Below, piece after piece: positions 1 through 5,495 of a stretch of 5,495 nucleotides of DNA. Below the pieces are notes generated by a model. It searched no databases. It worked only from the letters and a program-made list of their open reading frames with translations, and had not been told where the DNA came from. A program made the translations under genes and the position numbers. Positions within the stretch are counted from its first letter, which is position 1. Each line of letters begins with the position of its first letter. The stretch lies in contig CATPCK010000922.1 of the NCBI GenBank assembly GCA_955652655.1, forward strand, positions 1-5,495, given 5' to 3'. This DNA is from an uncultured Ktedonobacteraceae bacterium (GTDB taxonomy: Bacteria > Chloroflexota > Ktedonobacteria > Ktedonobacterales > Ktedonobacteraceae).

Positions 1-1080
1 CCTGTTATCTTCTTCGCTTTGCGGGGATTACGTATGCGGGGAGTTACCTATCAGTATAAACAGGTCACACAGGGAAACATCGCGCTGATCGTCAGCGCGA
101 CTGGTCCGGTGCAGGGGACTATCTATAACGCGGACTTTTTAGCAACGGGCAGGGTCTCAGAAATTGATGTGAAGTTGGGCCAGTCGGTCAAGGCTGGGCA
201 GACACTGGCGAAAATTGATAATACCGCTTTAGAAGATGCGCTAAAGCAGGCACAAGCTTCATTGCAACAACAGAAAGATTTTGGTACGCTGGATGCTATC
301 AATGTCGCACAGGCCCAGGTGGATACGGCCCAGCATAACCTTGATAACGCCACGCTAACGGCTCCGCACGCTGGTGTGGTGACCGCCATCAATGGCGCGG
401 TTGGGGGAATGACCACCGGCGGTGGCAGTGTTAGTGGTGGTGGTAGCGGTGTTGCAGGTTTCATCCAGATCGTTGATAGTTCCTCTCTCCAGGTACAGGC
501 CAACGTGAACGAGAGCGATATCGGGGGAGTAGCTGTGGGGCAGGCGGTGTCATTCACGGTCAATGCCTATGGCAGCCGTACGTTTCATGGGACGGTCAGC
601 GCGATAGCACCATTGGGTCAGAACGCTTCCAACGTGGTGACGTACCCTGTGACAATCAATGTCGATATGAAGAGTATACAGGGCGCGAATGTGCTACCGG
701 GCATGACAGCCAGTGTCACGATTACGGTAGCAATGCACTCCAATGCCTTGCTTGTACCGGTGGATGCCGTTAATTTTTCCCAGGCTTCGACGCTGATCAG
801 CAGCAGTGAGCGTGACGCGGCACTGTCTCAGGCGCAGCAGATGATGGCCGGATTGCAGAGCGGGGGAACGGGTGGTGCGAAGCCCAATATGACGGCCTCC
901 TATGTGCTGGAGCGGGCCAACAATCGGTGGACGGCGAAGCCAGTGGTTTTGGGGTTGACGGACGGTACCTCATATGAAGTGCTCAGTGGGCTTACTCTGG
1001 GAGAAAGTGTGGCTGTTGGCGTGCAGGGTGGTGGTACGACTGGCCCCGTTGGGAGACCCGGGACTGGAATAGGTGGTTAA
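1..1080 (+). CDS. HlyD/MacA/YknX-type membrane-fusion adaptor of an ABC exporter (5' partial)
   Basis: Extracytoplasmic adaptor expected to dock on the MacB-type permease encoded downstream. The frame is open to the left edge, and its first residues (PVIFFAL) look like the end of an N-terminal membrane anchor, so the true start is probably outside the window. In-window starts are TTG 19 and ATG 34. Numbering from base 1: the family opening 'VTQGNIALIVSATGPV' spans residues 22-37. A biotinyl-lipoyl-like half follows at about 36-76 (ATGRVSEIDVKLGQSVKAGQ). A short Ala/Gln-rich helical hairpin lies at about 77-117, and the second lipoyl half starts with LTAPHAGVV at 119-127. A Gly/Ser-rich loop covers 135-153, a beta-barrel domain about 160-245 including NVLPGM at 230-235, and a membrane-proximal domain about 250-345. 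The tail is Gly-rich. The hairpin is shorter than in MacA proteins that reach TolC, which fits a cell without an outer membrane (inference). The family call is firm; the substrate is unknown. Confidence 0.9.
   Translation, partial: PVIFFALRGLRMRGVTYQYKQVTQGNIALIVSATGPVQGTIYNADFLATGRVSEIDVKLGQSVKAGQTLAKIDNTALEDALKQAQASLQQQKDFGTLDAINVAQAQVDTAQHNLDNATLTAPHAGVVTAINGAVGGMTTGGGSVSGGGSGVAGFIQIVDSSSLQVQANVNESDIGGVAVGQAVSFTVNAYGSRTFHGTVSAIAPLGQNASNVVTYPVTINVDMKSIQGANVLPGMTASVTITVAMHSNALLVPVDAVNFSQASTLISSSERDAALSQAQQMMAGLQSGGTGGAKPNMTASYVLERANNRWTAKPVVLGLTDGTSYEVLSGLTLGESVAVGVQGGGTTGPVGRPGTGIGG
1071..1076 (+). promoter_or_regulatory. Ribosome binding site for the ATPase gene
   Basis: AGGTGG lies inside the last codons of the adaptor gene, 11 nt before ATG 1088. 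It favours ATG 1088 over GTG 1073, which has no well-placed Shine-Dalgarno sequence of its own. The CGGAG at 1082-1086 is too close to ATG 1088 to serve it. Confidence 0.4.
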
Positions 1081-1087
1081 ACGGAGT

Positions 1088-2002
1088 ATGACGACGAATA
1101 ATTACCATCCACCGGTGCATAACATACAGGACACGCGTGCTGTTGATGATGCTAAGGCCAGGGCTGATAGAGAAGTTATGGTGCAGGGAGCAGCTGTGAC
1201 TGATCAAGCGGGGAAAGGGCCGGTGGTGGAGATACGGGATTTGACGAAGACGTATAAGCTTGGGCACACGAGGGTGCGGGCCTTGCGAGGAGTTTCGCTA
1301 GAGGTGAGACGTGGTGAGTTTGTGGCGATTATGGGACCGTCAGGGAGCGGTAAATCCACGCTGATGAACCTGGTGGGCTGCCTGGATCATCCCACAAGCG
1401 GGGAGTATCGTTTGACGGGCAGGACAGTAAGCAGCATGCCGGCAGACGAACTGGCCGACATTCGCAATCAGAAGATCGGGTTTGTGTTTCAGGGCTTTAA
1501 TTTACTGGCCCGCTCAACAGCGTTGAAAAATGTCGTGATGCCGCTGATGTACGCGGGGCTTTCCCGGGGGGAGCAGGAGCGGCGCGCTCGTAAAATGCTA
1601 CAGTTAGTAGGGTTAGGGGCACGTATGAATCACAAACCAGCGGAACTTTCCGGTGGGCAACAGCAGCGCGTAGCCATCGCACGGGCGCTGGTGAACAACC
1701 CATCACTGCTGCTGGCTGATGAACCAACGGGAAACCTGGACAGCCATACCAGCCTGGAGATTTTGACCGTGCTGCAGGCTTTGAACCAGCGGGGATTGAC
1801 GATTATGCTTGTCACGCACGAAGCCGATATCGCGGCCTATGCGAAGCGCCAGGTTGTATTCCGGGATGGGCGGGTCGTGCGAGATGAAGTTGTGGCTGCT
1901 CCCCGCTCGGCCCAGGCGGACTGGTTAGCCTCCAGGCAGACCCCACAGGTTACGCAAGCGGAGCGCGCGCAGGAAGGTGAGGGGAGTAGCAGCCATGAGT
2001 AG
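1088..2002 (+). CDS. ABC exporter ATP-binding protein, MacB/LolD/YknY class
   Basis: Cytoplasmic ATPase (304 aa) that powers the permease encoded next. All nucleotide-binding motifs are intact (numbered from ATG 1088): A-loop Tyr 56 (KTYKLG), Walker A GPSGSGKST 83-91, Q-loop Gln 135 in FVFQGFNLL, signature LSGGQQQR 187-194, Walker B LLLADEP with Asp 211 and Glu 212, and H-loop His 244 in VTHEAD. The FQxFNLL and LSGGQQQR forms and the GNLDS D-loop are typical of the MacB/LolD/FtsE-like group. The conserved core runs from about 45 to 262. A hydrophilic N-terminal extension of about 44 residues and a C-terminal tail of about 42 residues rich in Ala, Gln, Glu and Ser lie outside the usual domain. 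An in-frame ATG at 1178 (residue 31) would shorten the extension. The gene starts 7 nt after the adaptor stop and overlaps the permease start by 8 nt, so coupled translation is likely. The family is certain; the transported substrate is not. Confidence 0.95.
   Translation: MTTNNYHPPVHNIQDTRAVDDAKARADREVMVQGAAVTDQAGKGPVVEIRDLTKTYKLGHTRVRALRGVSLEVRRGEFVAIMGPSGSGKSTLMNLVGCLDHPTSGEYRLTGRTVSSMPADELADIRNQKIGFVFQGFNLLARSTALKNVVMPLMYAGLSRGEQERRARKMLQLVGLGARMNHKPAELSGGQQQRVAIARALVNNPSLLLADEPTGNLDSHTSLEILTVLQALNQRGLTIMLVTHEADIAAYAKRQVVFRDGRVVRDEVVAAPRSAQADWLASRQTPQVTQAERAQEGEGSSSHE
1981..1986 (+). promoter_or_regulatory. Ribosome binding site for the permease gene
   Basis: GGGGAG (preceded by GTGA) lies 8 nt upstream of ATG 1995, within the end of the ATPase gene. 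This supports ATG 1995 over the in-frame GTG 1977, whose nearest purine-rich run directly abuts it. Confidence 0.5.
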
Positions 2003-3281
2003 CTCGACAAAACTACAAACGCAGCCCGCAAGGGAAACATCAGCTGTGACGCCACGCAGGCAGAAAGCTCAGTTGCGTCTAAAGCGGGGCCTTATGTTGG
2101 GGGCAAATTTCGGTAGCGCCCTGGATGCCCTGTGGGTCAATCGCCTACGTTCGTTATTGACGACCCTGGGTGTGGTGATAGGAGTAGCGGCGGTGATCGC
2201 AGTCGTCATACTGACGCAGGGGGCGACGACATTGCTTAACCAGAACCTGGCTGCGCTGGGCACCAACACGCTGGTTATCTTCCCCGGCACAGCGACTTCC
2301 GCGCAATCGCTCACGGTCGATGATGCCAGGGCATTAGAAAAGGTGCCGCACGTGGCGAATGTCAGTCCTGTACTCGGCATCAGCGTACAATCGATCTTCG
2401 GCAACCAGAACTGGAATACGCGCGTGCAGGGGGTCTATCCGAACTACCAGAGTATCCAGAGTTGGCAGCTTGCCAGGGGGAGATGGTACAGCGCGGATGA
2501 AGAAATGGCGGCGCAGCCTGTGGCAGTGATTGGCCAGACGATCGTGGATAACCTTTTCGCGGCGACGGGAACAAACCCGGTCGGCCAGACGATACGCATC
2601 AATGGTCAGCTCTTCCGCGTGGTGGGGCAATTACAGTCCAAGGGAGCGCAAGGTTTCGCCAACCCCGACGATGTGATCTTTGTACCCTTCAGTACCGCGC
2701 TTTCCCGTTTGAAGAACTCGACCTACGTCGACCAGATTCAGATCCAGGTGGATAATGCCAATAATGTCAACCAGGCGCAGACCGTCGTTACCTCCATGCT
2801 GGAGAAACGCCACCATATCACGCCCGGTGTGGCTGACGATTTCAGGGTACGCAACTCGAATCAACTGGTGCAGACGGCACAACAGCAATCATCGGTGCTA
2901 GCGGCCCTGCTGGTGGGTATCGCGGCCATCTCGCTCACCGTTGGAGGGATCGGCATTATGAATATTATGCTGGTCTCAGTCACGGAGCGCACACGCGAAA
3001 TTGGCATTCGCATGGCAATAGGGGCACGCCAACGCGATATCCGCAACCAGTTCTTGATTGAAGCCCTCACGCTGAGTTCCATTGGAGGAGTGATCGGCAT
3101 CACCATAGGAATGCTAGGTGGATTTGCGCTTGTGACGGCTTTCCACCTGCCGTTCGTGCCGAGTATTCCAGCGGTCCTGATCGCCTTTGGCGTTTCTGCG
3201 GCGGTAGGCGTCGTCTTCGGGCTGTATCCCGCTGTGCGCGCCTCAAAGCTCGATCCGATCGTCGCGTTGCGGATGGAGTGA
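1995..3281 (+). CDS. MacB/YknZ-type ABC transporter permease with FtsX domain
   Basis: Membrane subunit (428 aa from ATG 1995) of the exporter. After a charged N-terminal tail of about 35 residues comes the family motif NRLRSLLTTLGVVIGVAAVI (49-68), which leads into TM1 at about 55-73. A large extracytoplasmic MacB-type periplasmic core domain follows at about 75-295. The C-terminal FtsX domain has TM2 at about 300-325 (GGIGIMNIMLVSVTERTREI), the cytoplasmic coupling segment ERTREIGIRMAIGAR starting near 331, TM3 at about 357-380 and TM4 at about 391-412. It ends with the classic PAVRASKLDPIVALR. Four membrane spans with TM1 separated from the rest is the MacB/YknZ topology. Here the permease is a separate protein, whereas E. 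coli MacB is fused to its ATPase. The stop lies 8 nt before the next gene's ATG, or overlaps an alternative GTG. No damage is visible. Such systems move substrates such as peptides, macrolides or lipid-linked molecules; which applies here cannot be told. Confidence 0.95.
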   Translation: MSSSTKLQTQPARETSAVTPRRQKAQLRLKRGLMLGANFGSALDALWVNRLRSLLTTLGVVIGVAAVIAVVILTQGATTLLNQNLAALGTNTLVIFPGTATSAQSLTVDDARALEKVPHVANVSPVLGISVQSIFGNQNWNTRVQGVYPNYQSIQSWQLARGRWYSADEEMAAQPVAVIGQTIVDNLFAATGTNPVGQTIRINGQLFRVVGQLQSKGAQGFANPDDVIFVPFSTALSRLKNSTYVDQIQIQVDNANNVNQAQTVVTSMLEKRHHITPGVADDFRVRNSNQLVQTAQQQSSVLAALLVGIAAISLTVGGIGIMNIMLVSVTERTREIGIRMAIGARQRDIRNQFLIEALTLSSIGGVIGITIGMLGGFALVTAFHLPFVPSIPAVLIAFGVSAAVGVVFGLYPAVRASKLDPIVALRME

Positions 3282-3289
3282 GAACGAAG

Positions 3290-5020
3290 ATGTGGTGGAA
3301 GCATGAAACTATGCATGGTAGCATTCCAAAATTGCTGAAGAGCTTGCGTATTGGGCCATATGAACTTTGTATGTTAGTGGTGGTGGCGGTGGCTACGATA
3401 GCGCGCCTCGTGCTCATCTCCTATAACTGGCCGGTCACCAATAGTGATGAAGGGAACATGGGGCTGCTGGCAATGCATGTTGCTTACCGGGGAGAACTGC
3501 CTATTTTTTTCTACGGTTTGCCATATATGGGTCCCGTGGAGGGATATATCGCGGCGCCACTGTTCCACCTCTTCGGAACCTCACTCTTTTCGCTACGGGT
3601 GGGTCTGCTGCTGCTGTTTGCGCTGTTTCTCATCAGCATGTACTATCTAACGCACCTGCTCTATACGAAGAAGTTTGCTCTGGCCATCGTGGTATTGTTT
3701 AGCCTTGGATCGGACCTTGTCATTCAGCATCAACTAAAGGCTGTCGGGGAGTATCCTGAAACGGAGCTATTCGCGGCGTTGATTGCGCTGCTTGCCTGCT
3801 GGCTCGCACTCTCTTCTCACACGTTTAGTGCTGATGCACCGGCACAGGTGAAACGAAGACGCGCCGTCGTCTTCGGTTTGCTGGGGCTCGTGGTGGGGAT
3901 TGCTGTCTGGGTTGATTTCCTGATACTACCGGTTGTGGCGGCAGCAGGTTTGCTGCTCTTGCTTTTTTGCTGGAAAGAGTTACGCACGTGGGCAGGAATG
4001 AGCCTCGTGACAGGTATTATCACCGGGGCATTCCCCTTGATCCTGTACAACATGACAGCACCTCAGGGTCAAGACTCCCTGACGATGCTTTACAAAATTC
4101 ATCAAGCTGAGGCACTGCCAGCGACGGCGCAGCATCTACCATTTCTCCGGCAGGTTGTCGGCACTATCTTTATTAGCCTGCCCCTGGCGACAGGGGCGAA
4201 TCCATCCTGTCCCATCGCTACATTTCCGCTCTTTGGGCCACTGACGACATCAGCGCTGCCATGCGCCGTGTTTGAGAGCAGCTGGGGAATCGGCTTTATT
4301 ACCCTGGGAATGCTTGCCGCCTTCCTTGCTGTCCATAGTATATGGTCACTCTGGCGGAAATCGCCAGCAGGGGAGTGGACTTTGGAGGAAAGACAAACGA
4401 CGATTCGACAGTGCGCCCGGCTCATGCTATTGGTCAGCGCCGGGCTAACGATCGTCTCGTATATGCTGAGCCCGGTCGCAGCCGACATTCCTGATATTAC
4501 CTCGCGCTACTTGATATGCCTGCTCATCGCGGTTCCCACCGTATTGTGGCCCCTGTGGAGTGGCAACAGCAGGCTAATGGCATTGTCAGGTTGGCGGGAA
4601 AAAGCTCTGCTCGTCCTGAAAGTGGGGTTACTCGTGCTGGTCGCAACTACCTTTCTGTTGGGGATGGTCAGAACATTCGCAGGTGTGCCTCCTACTGAAG
4701 CCGTCTATAGCCAGGAAGGTGCGCTGGTGCAGGATTTGCTGCAGATTGGTACGACGCGCATCTACTCAGAGTATTGGACATGCAATCGCCTGACTTTCCG
4801 CAGCCAGGAACAAATCATTTGTAGCGCCTTAGATGAGCAACTGAAGCCAGGTTTCGATCGCTATTTGCCATATCGTTCTATAGTGGGGGCGGCAGCGCAT
4901 CCCGCGTATGTGTTTCCACTGCATTCTCAGCAGTCGGTAGCCGTTCAGAGGGAGTTGCTAACTAAAGGGCATTACAGGCACTATATATTTGAGGGTTACG
5001 ATGTTTATCAACTAGATTGA
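3290..5020 (+). CDS. Polytopic GT-C-type glycosyltransferase-like membrane protein (GT39/ArnT/RgtA-like)
   Basis: Predicted integral-membrane sugar or mannosyl transferase (576 aa from ATG 3290) that would use a polyprenyl-phosphate sugar on the outer face of the membrane. TM1 is at about 24-44. The first outer loop carries the acidic pair Asp 53-Glu 54 (NSDEGNMG), where GT-C enzymes keep their catalytic acid. It continues with GLPYMGPVEGY (76-86) and APLFHLFG (89-96), like the loop 1 amphipathic region of GT39/RgtA-like proteins. Many further hydrophobic spans follow, at about 102-124, 129-145, 159-176, 195-230 and on to about residue 468. The SRYLICLLIAVP segment resembles the RYL-type span late in these proteins. 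The last 105 or so residues are soluble and probably extracytoplasmic. GGAG at 3275-3278 lies 11 nt before ATG 3290; GTG 3278 (overlapping the permease stop) and ATG 3311 are alternatives. It is probably co-transcribed with the exporter. The superfamily call is good; donor, acceptor and actual activity are unknown. Confidence 0.75.
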   Translation: MWWKHETMHGSIPKLLKSLRIGPYELCMLVVVAVATIARLVLISYNWPVTNSDEGNMGLLAMHVAYRGELPIFFYGLPYMGPVEGYIAAPLFHLFGTSLFSLRVGLLLLFALFLISMYYLTHLLYTKKFALAIVVLFSLGSDLVIQHQLKAVGEYPETELFAALIALLACWLALSSHTFSADAPAQVKRRRAVVFGLLGLVVGIAVWVDFLILPVVAAAGLLLLLFCWKELRTWAGMSLVTGIITGAFPLILYNMTAPQGQDSLTMLYKIHQAEALPATAQHLPFLRQVVGTIFISLPLATGANPSCPIATFPLFGPLTTSALPCAVFESSWGIGFITLGMLAAFLAVHSIWSLWRKSPAGEWTLEERQTTIRQCARLMLLVSAGLTIVSYMLSPVAADIPDITSRYLICLLIAVPTVLWPLWSGNSRLMALSGWREKALLVLKVGLLVLVATTFLLGMVRTFAGVPPTEAVYSQEGALVQDLLQIGTTRIYSEYWTCNRLTFRSQEQIICSALDEQLKPGFDRYLPYRSIVGAAAHPAYVFPLHSQQSVAVQRELLTKGHYRHYIFEGYDVYQLD

Positions 5021-5024
5021 GGAG

Positions 5025-5067
5025 CTTTAGTGCTGCTTAATACAAGTCGATTGCGACCTCACTAAAG
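5025..5067 (+). repeat. Small nested inverted repeat just after the GT-C gene
   Basis: CTTTAGTG at 5025-5032 is perfectly complementary to CACTAAAG at 5060-5067, and within it GTCG (5046-5049) pairs with CGAC (5054-5057). The structure is weak and no T-run follows, so it is not a convincing terminator by itself. It could be chance or an accessory fold in the 3' untranslated region. Confidence 0.3.
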
Positions 5068-5074
5068 GTTACTC

Positions 5075-5143
5075 ACATGATTTTGAAATCGAGCAGGGGG
5101 TTGCGGCAGCGCTACAACTCCCTGCTCGATTTCAAAATCATGT
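5075..5143 (+). terminator. Long stem-loop, probable operon terminator (33-bp inverted repeat)
   Basis: The arm at 5075-5107 pairs with 5111-5143 around a 3-nt loop (AGC). The outer 24 pairs are perfect; the inner nine include two G.U pairs and one A-C mismatch. On the + strand it is followed by the T-rich run TTATTTGTTGTCT, which fits Rho-independent termination of the operon, 54 nt after the GT-C stop. On the - strand the hairpin immediately follows the TAA at 5145-5143 of the leftward frame, so it could serve both directions, but no T-run follows on that side. The stem is long for a simple terminator. A dispersed palindromic repeat or an RNase III target is an alternative reading. Confidence 0.7.
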
Positions 5144-5495
5144 TATTTGTTGTCTCGTTGTATGTATTGTTTGAGCGTATCTATTAAGAAAGGGCTGTTG
5201 AGGGAGGGTAACTCCTCAGAGATTCGCTCTTTTTCGTGATCTAGAGGTGTGGGGTTATTTATGGCCGGGGGTGGGCCACTGTTCTGTATGTTTTTTAGCC
5301 TGATGGGTTTGTTCATCTGGCGGCTGGATGGTCTTACCTGTTCCGTTATCGGCCCTTAGTTGTCAATATTGGCTGCGGTAAGGAGATCGTTGACGGGTTT
5401 CTGATCTCGTGCGGGGAAAACAGCATGGGAAGGGCGCTGGTCAGCAGTATTGACCTGCGGGGACCCGTAGTTGTCAGGAGGGGGCATGTATGGGC
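5143..5495 (-). pseudogene. Probable 3' end of an unrecognised convergent gene, interrupted by an in-frame TAA
   Basis: One leftward frame enters from the right edge and runs to TAA at 5145-5143, with a single internal stop, TAA at 5358-5356. The right-hand part (ATG 5487, or continuing from outside the window) reads MPPPDNYGSPQVNTADQ and ends in NDLLTAANIDN before that stop. The same frame then continues through GPITEQVRPSS and has an ATG at 5316. From there a 57-residue hydrophilic peptide begins MNKPIRLKNIQNSG and ends with a convincing amphipathic tail (ERISEELPSLNSPFLIDTLK, then QYIQRDNK). The final stop abuts the long hairpin, as expected for a gene end. Possible readings are a nonsense-broken gene, two short genes, or a gene ending at 5356 followed by unrelated sequence. 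The sequence is rich in Pro, Asn and Asp and I recognise no domain, so no function is proposed. Coding status is unproven. Confidence 0.38.
5476..5495 (+). promoter_or_regulatory. Possible ribosome binding site and start codon at the right edge
   Basis: AGGAGG at 5476-5481 stands 8 nt before ATG 5490, which is ideal Shine-Dalgarno spacing, and 4 nt before ATG 5486. A rightward gene could therefore begin in the last six bases of the window. This competes with the leftward frame, in which the same bases encode a Pro-Pro-Pro run. Only two codons are visible, so the case cannot be settled here. No clear sigma-70 promoter was found upstream. Confidence 0.25.

Noticed and set aside
123..563. Long open frame antisense to the adaptor gene (146 codons)
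   Set aside because: It lies wholly inside a clear adaptor gene, is composed of low-information Ala/Ser/Thr/Pro-rich sequence mirroring the sense codons, and has no family motif.
1..3281. Calling the exporter a macrolide efflux pump (macA/macB)
   Set aside because: The family match does not fix the substrate, and the split ATPase/permease arrangement is shared with many non-macrolide systems such as YknXYZ.
3278..3289. GTG 3278 as start of the GT-C gene, giving a 4-nt GTGA overlap with the permease stop
   Set aside because: Plausible for coupling, but ATG 3290 is a stronger start codon and has GGAG 11 nt upstream. Kept only as an alternative.
2861..3316. Open frame antisense to the permease C-terminus (151 codons)
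   Set aside because: It mirrors the conserved FtsX domain and has no recognisable domain; the sense strand is unambiguous.
3504..3510. Run of seven T in the GT-C gene as a phase-variation or frameshift site
   Set aside because: The frame is intact, the run encodes a normal Ile-Phe-Phe in the conserved first loop, and a single tract of seven is not enough evidence.
5021..5495. tRNA, riboswitch or CRISPR repeats in the gene-poor right end
   Set aside because: No cloverleaf, no regularly spaced direct repeats and no recognisable riboswitch core was seen; only the inverted repeats and the weak frames described.

Overview
The window reads as the downstream part of one rightward operon followed by a gene-poor stretch with signs of a convergent gene. 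Base composition is moderately GC-rich by eye. The style of the proteins (a Gly/Ser-rich membrane-fusion adaptor, a split MacB-type ABC exporter with low-complexity tails, and a large GT-C-type membrane protein with a soluble C-terminal domain) suggests a chloroflexotal bacterium, perhaps of the Ktedonobacteria. That is an inference from protein style; no marker gene is present.

Layout: (1) bases 1-1080, HlyD/MacA/YknX-type adaptor whose beginning lies left of the window; (2) 1088-2002, ATP-binding subunit of the MacB/LolD/YknY class; (3) 1995-3281, MacB/YknZ-type permease with an FtsX domain; (4) 3290-5020, polytopic GT-C-type glycosyltransferase-like membrane protein; (5) 5021-5495, no long gene on either strand. 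This last part holds a 33-bp inverted repeat (5075-5143), best read as the operon terminator. It is followed by a leftward reading frame (5495 to 5143) that looks like the end of a convergent gene but carries one in-frame TAA at 5358-5356.

Genes 1-3 form a three-part exporter in the order adaptor, ATPase, permease, the order of YknX-YknY-YknZ in Bacillus. The ATPase would drive the MacB-type permease by mechanotransmission, and the adaptor would sit on the outer face of the cytoplasmic membrane. The substrate cannot be read from the sequence. The genes are spaced for translational coupling (7-nt gap, 8-nt overlap, 8-nt gap), so the membrane glycosyltransferase-like gene is very probably co-transcribed with the exporter.

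I found no CRISPR array, tRNA, rRNA, transposase or other clear mobile element. No wholly novel system is evident. The least ordinary parts are the right-hand 350 bases and the joining of a GT-C gene to a MacB-type exporter.
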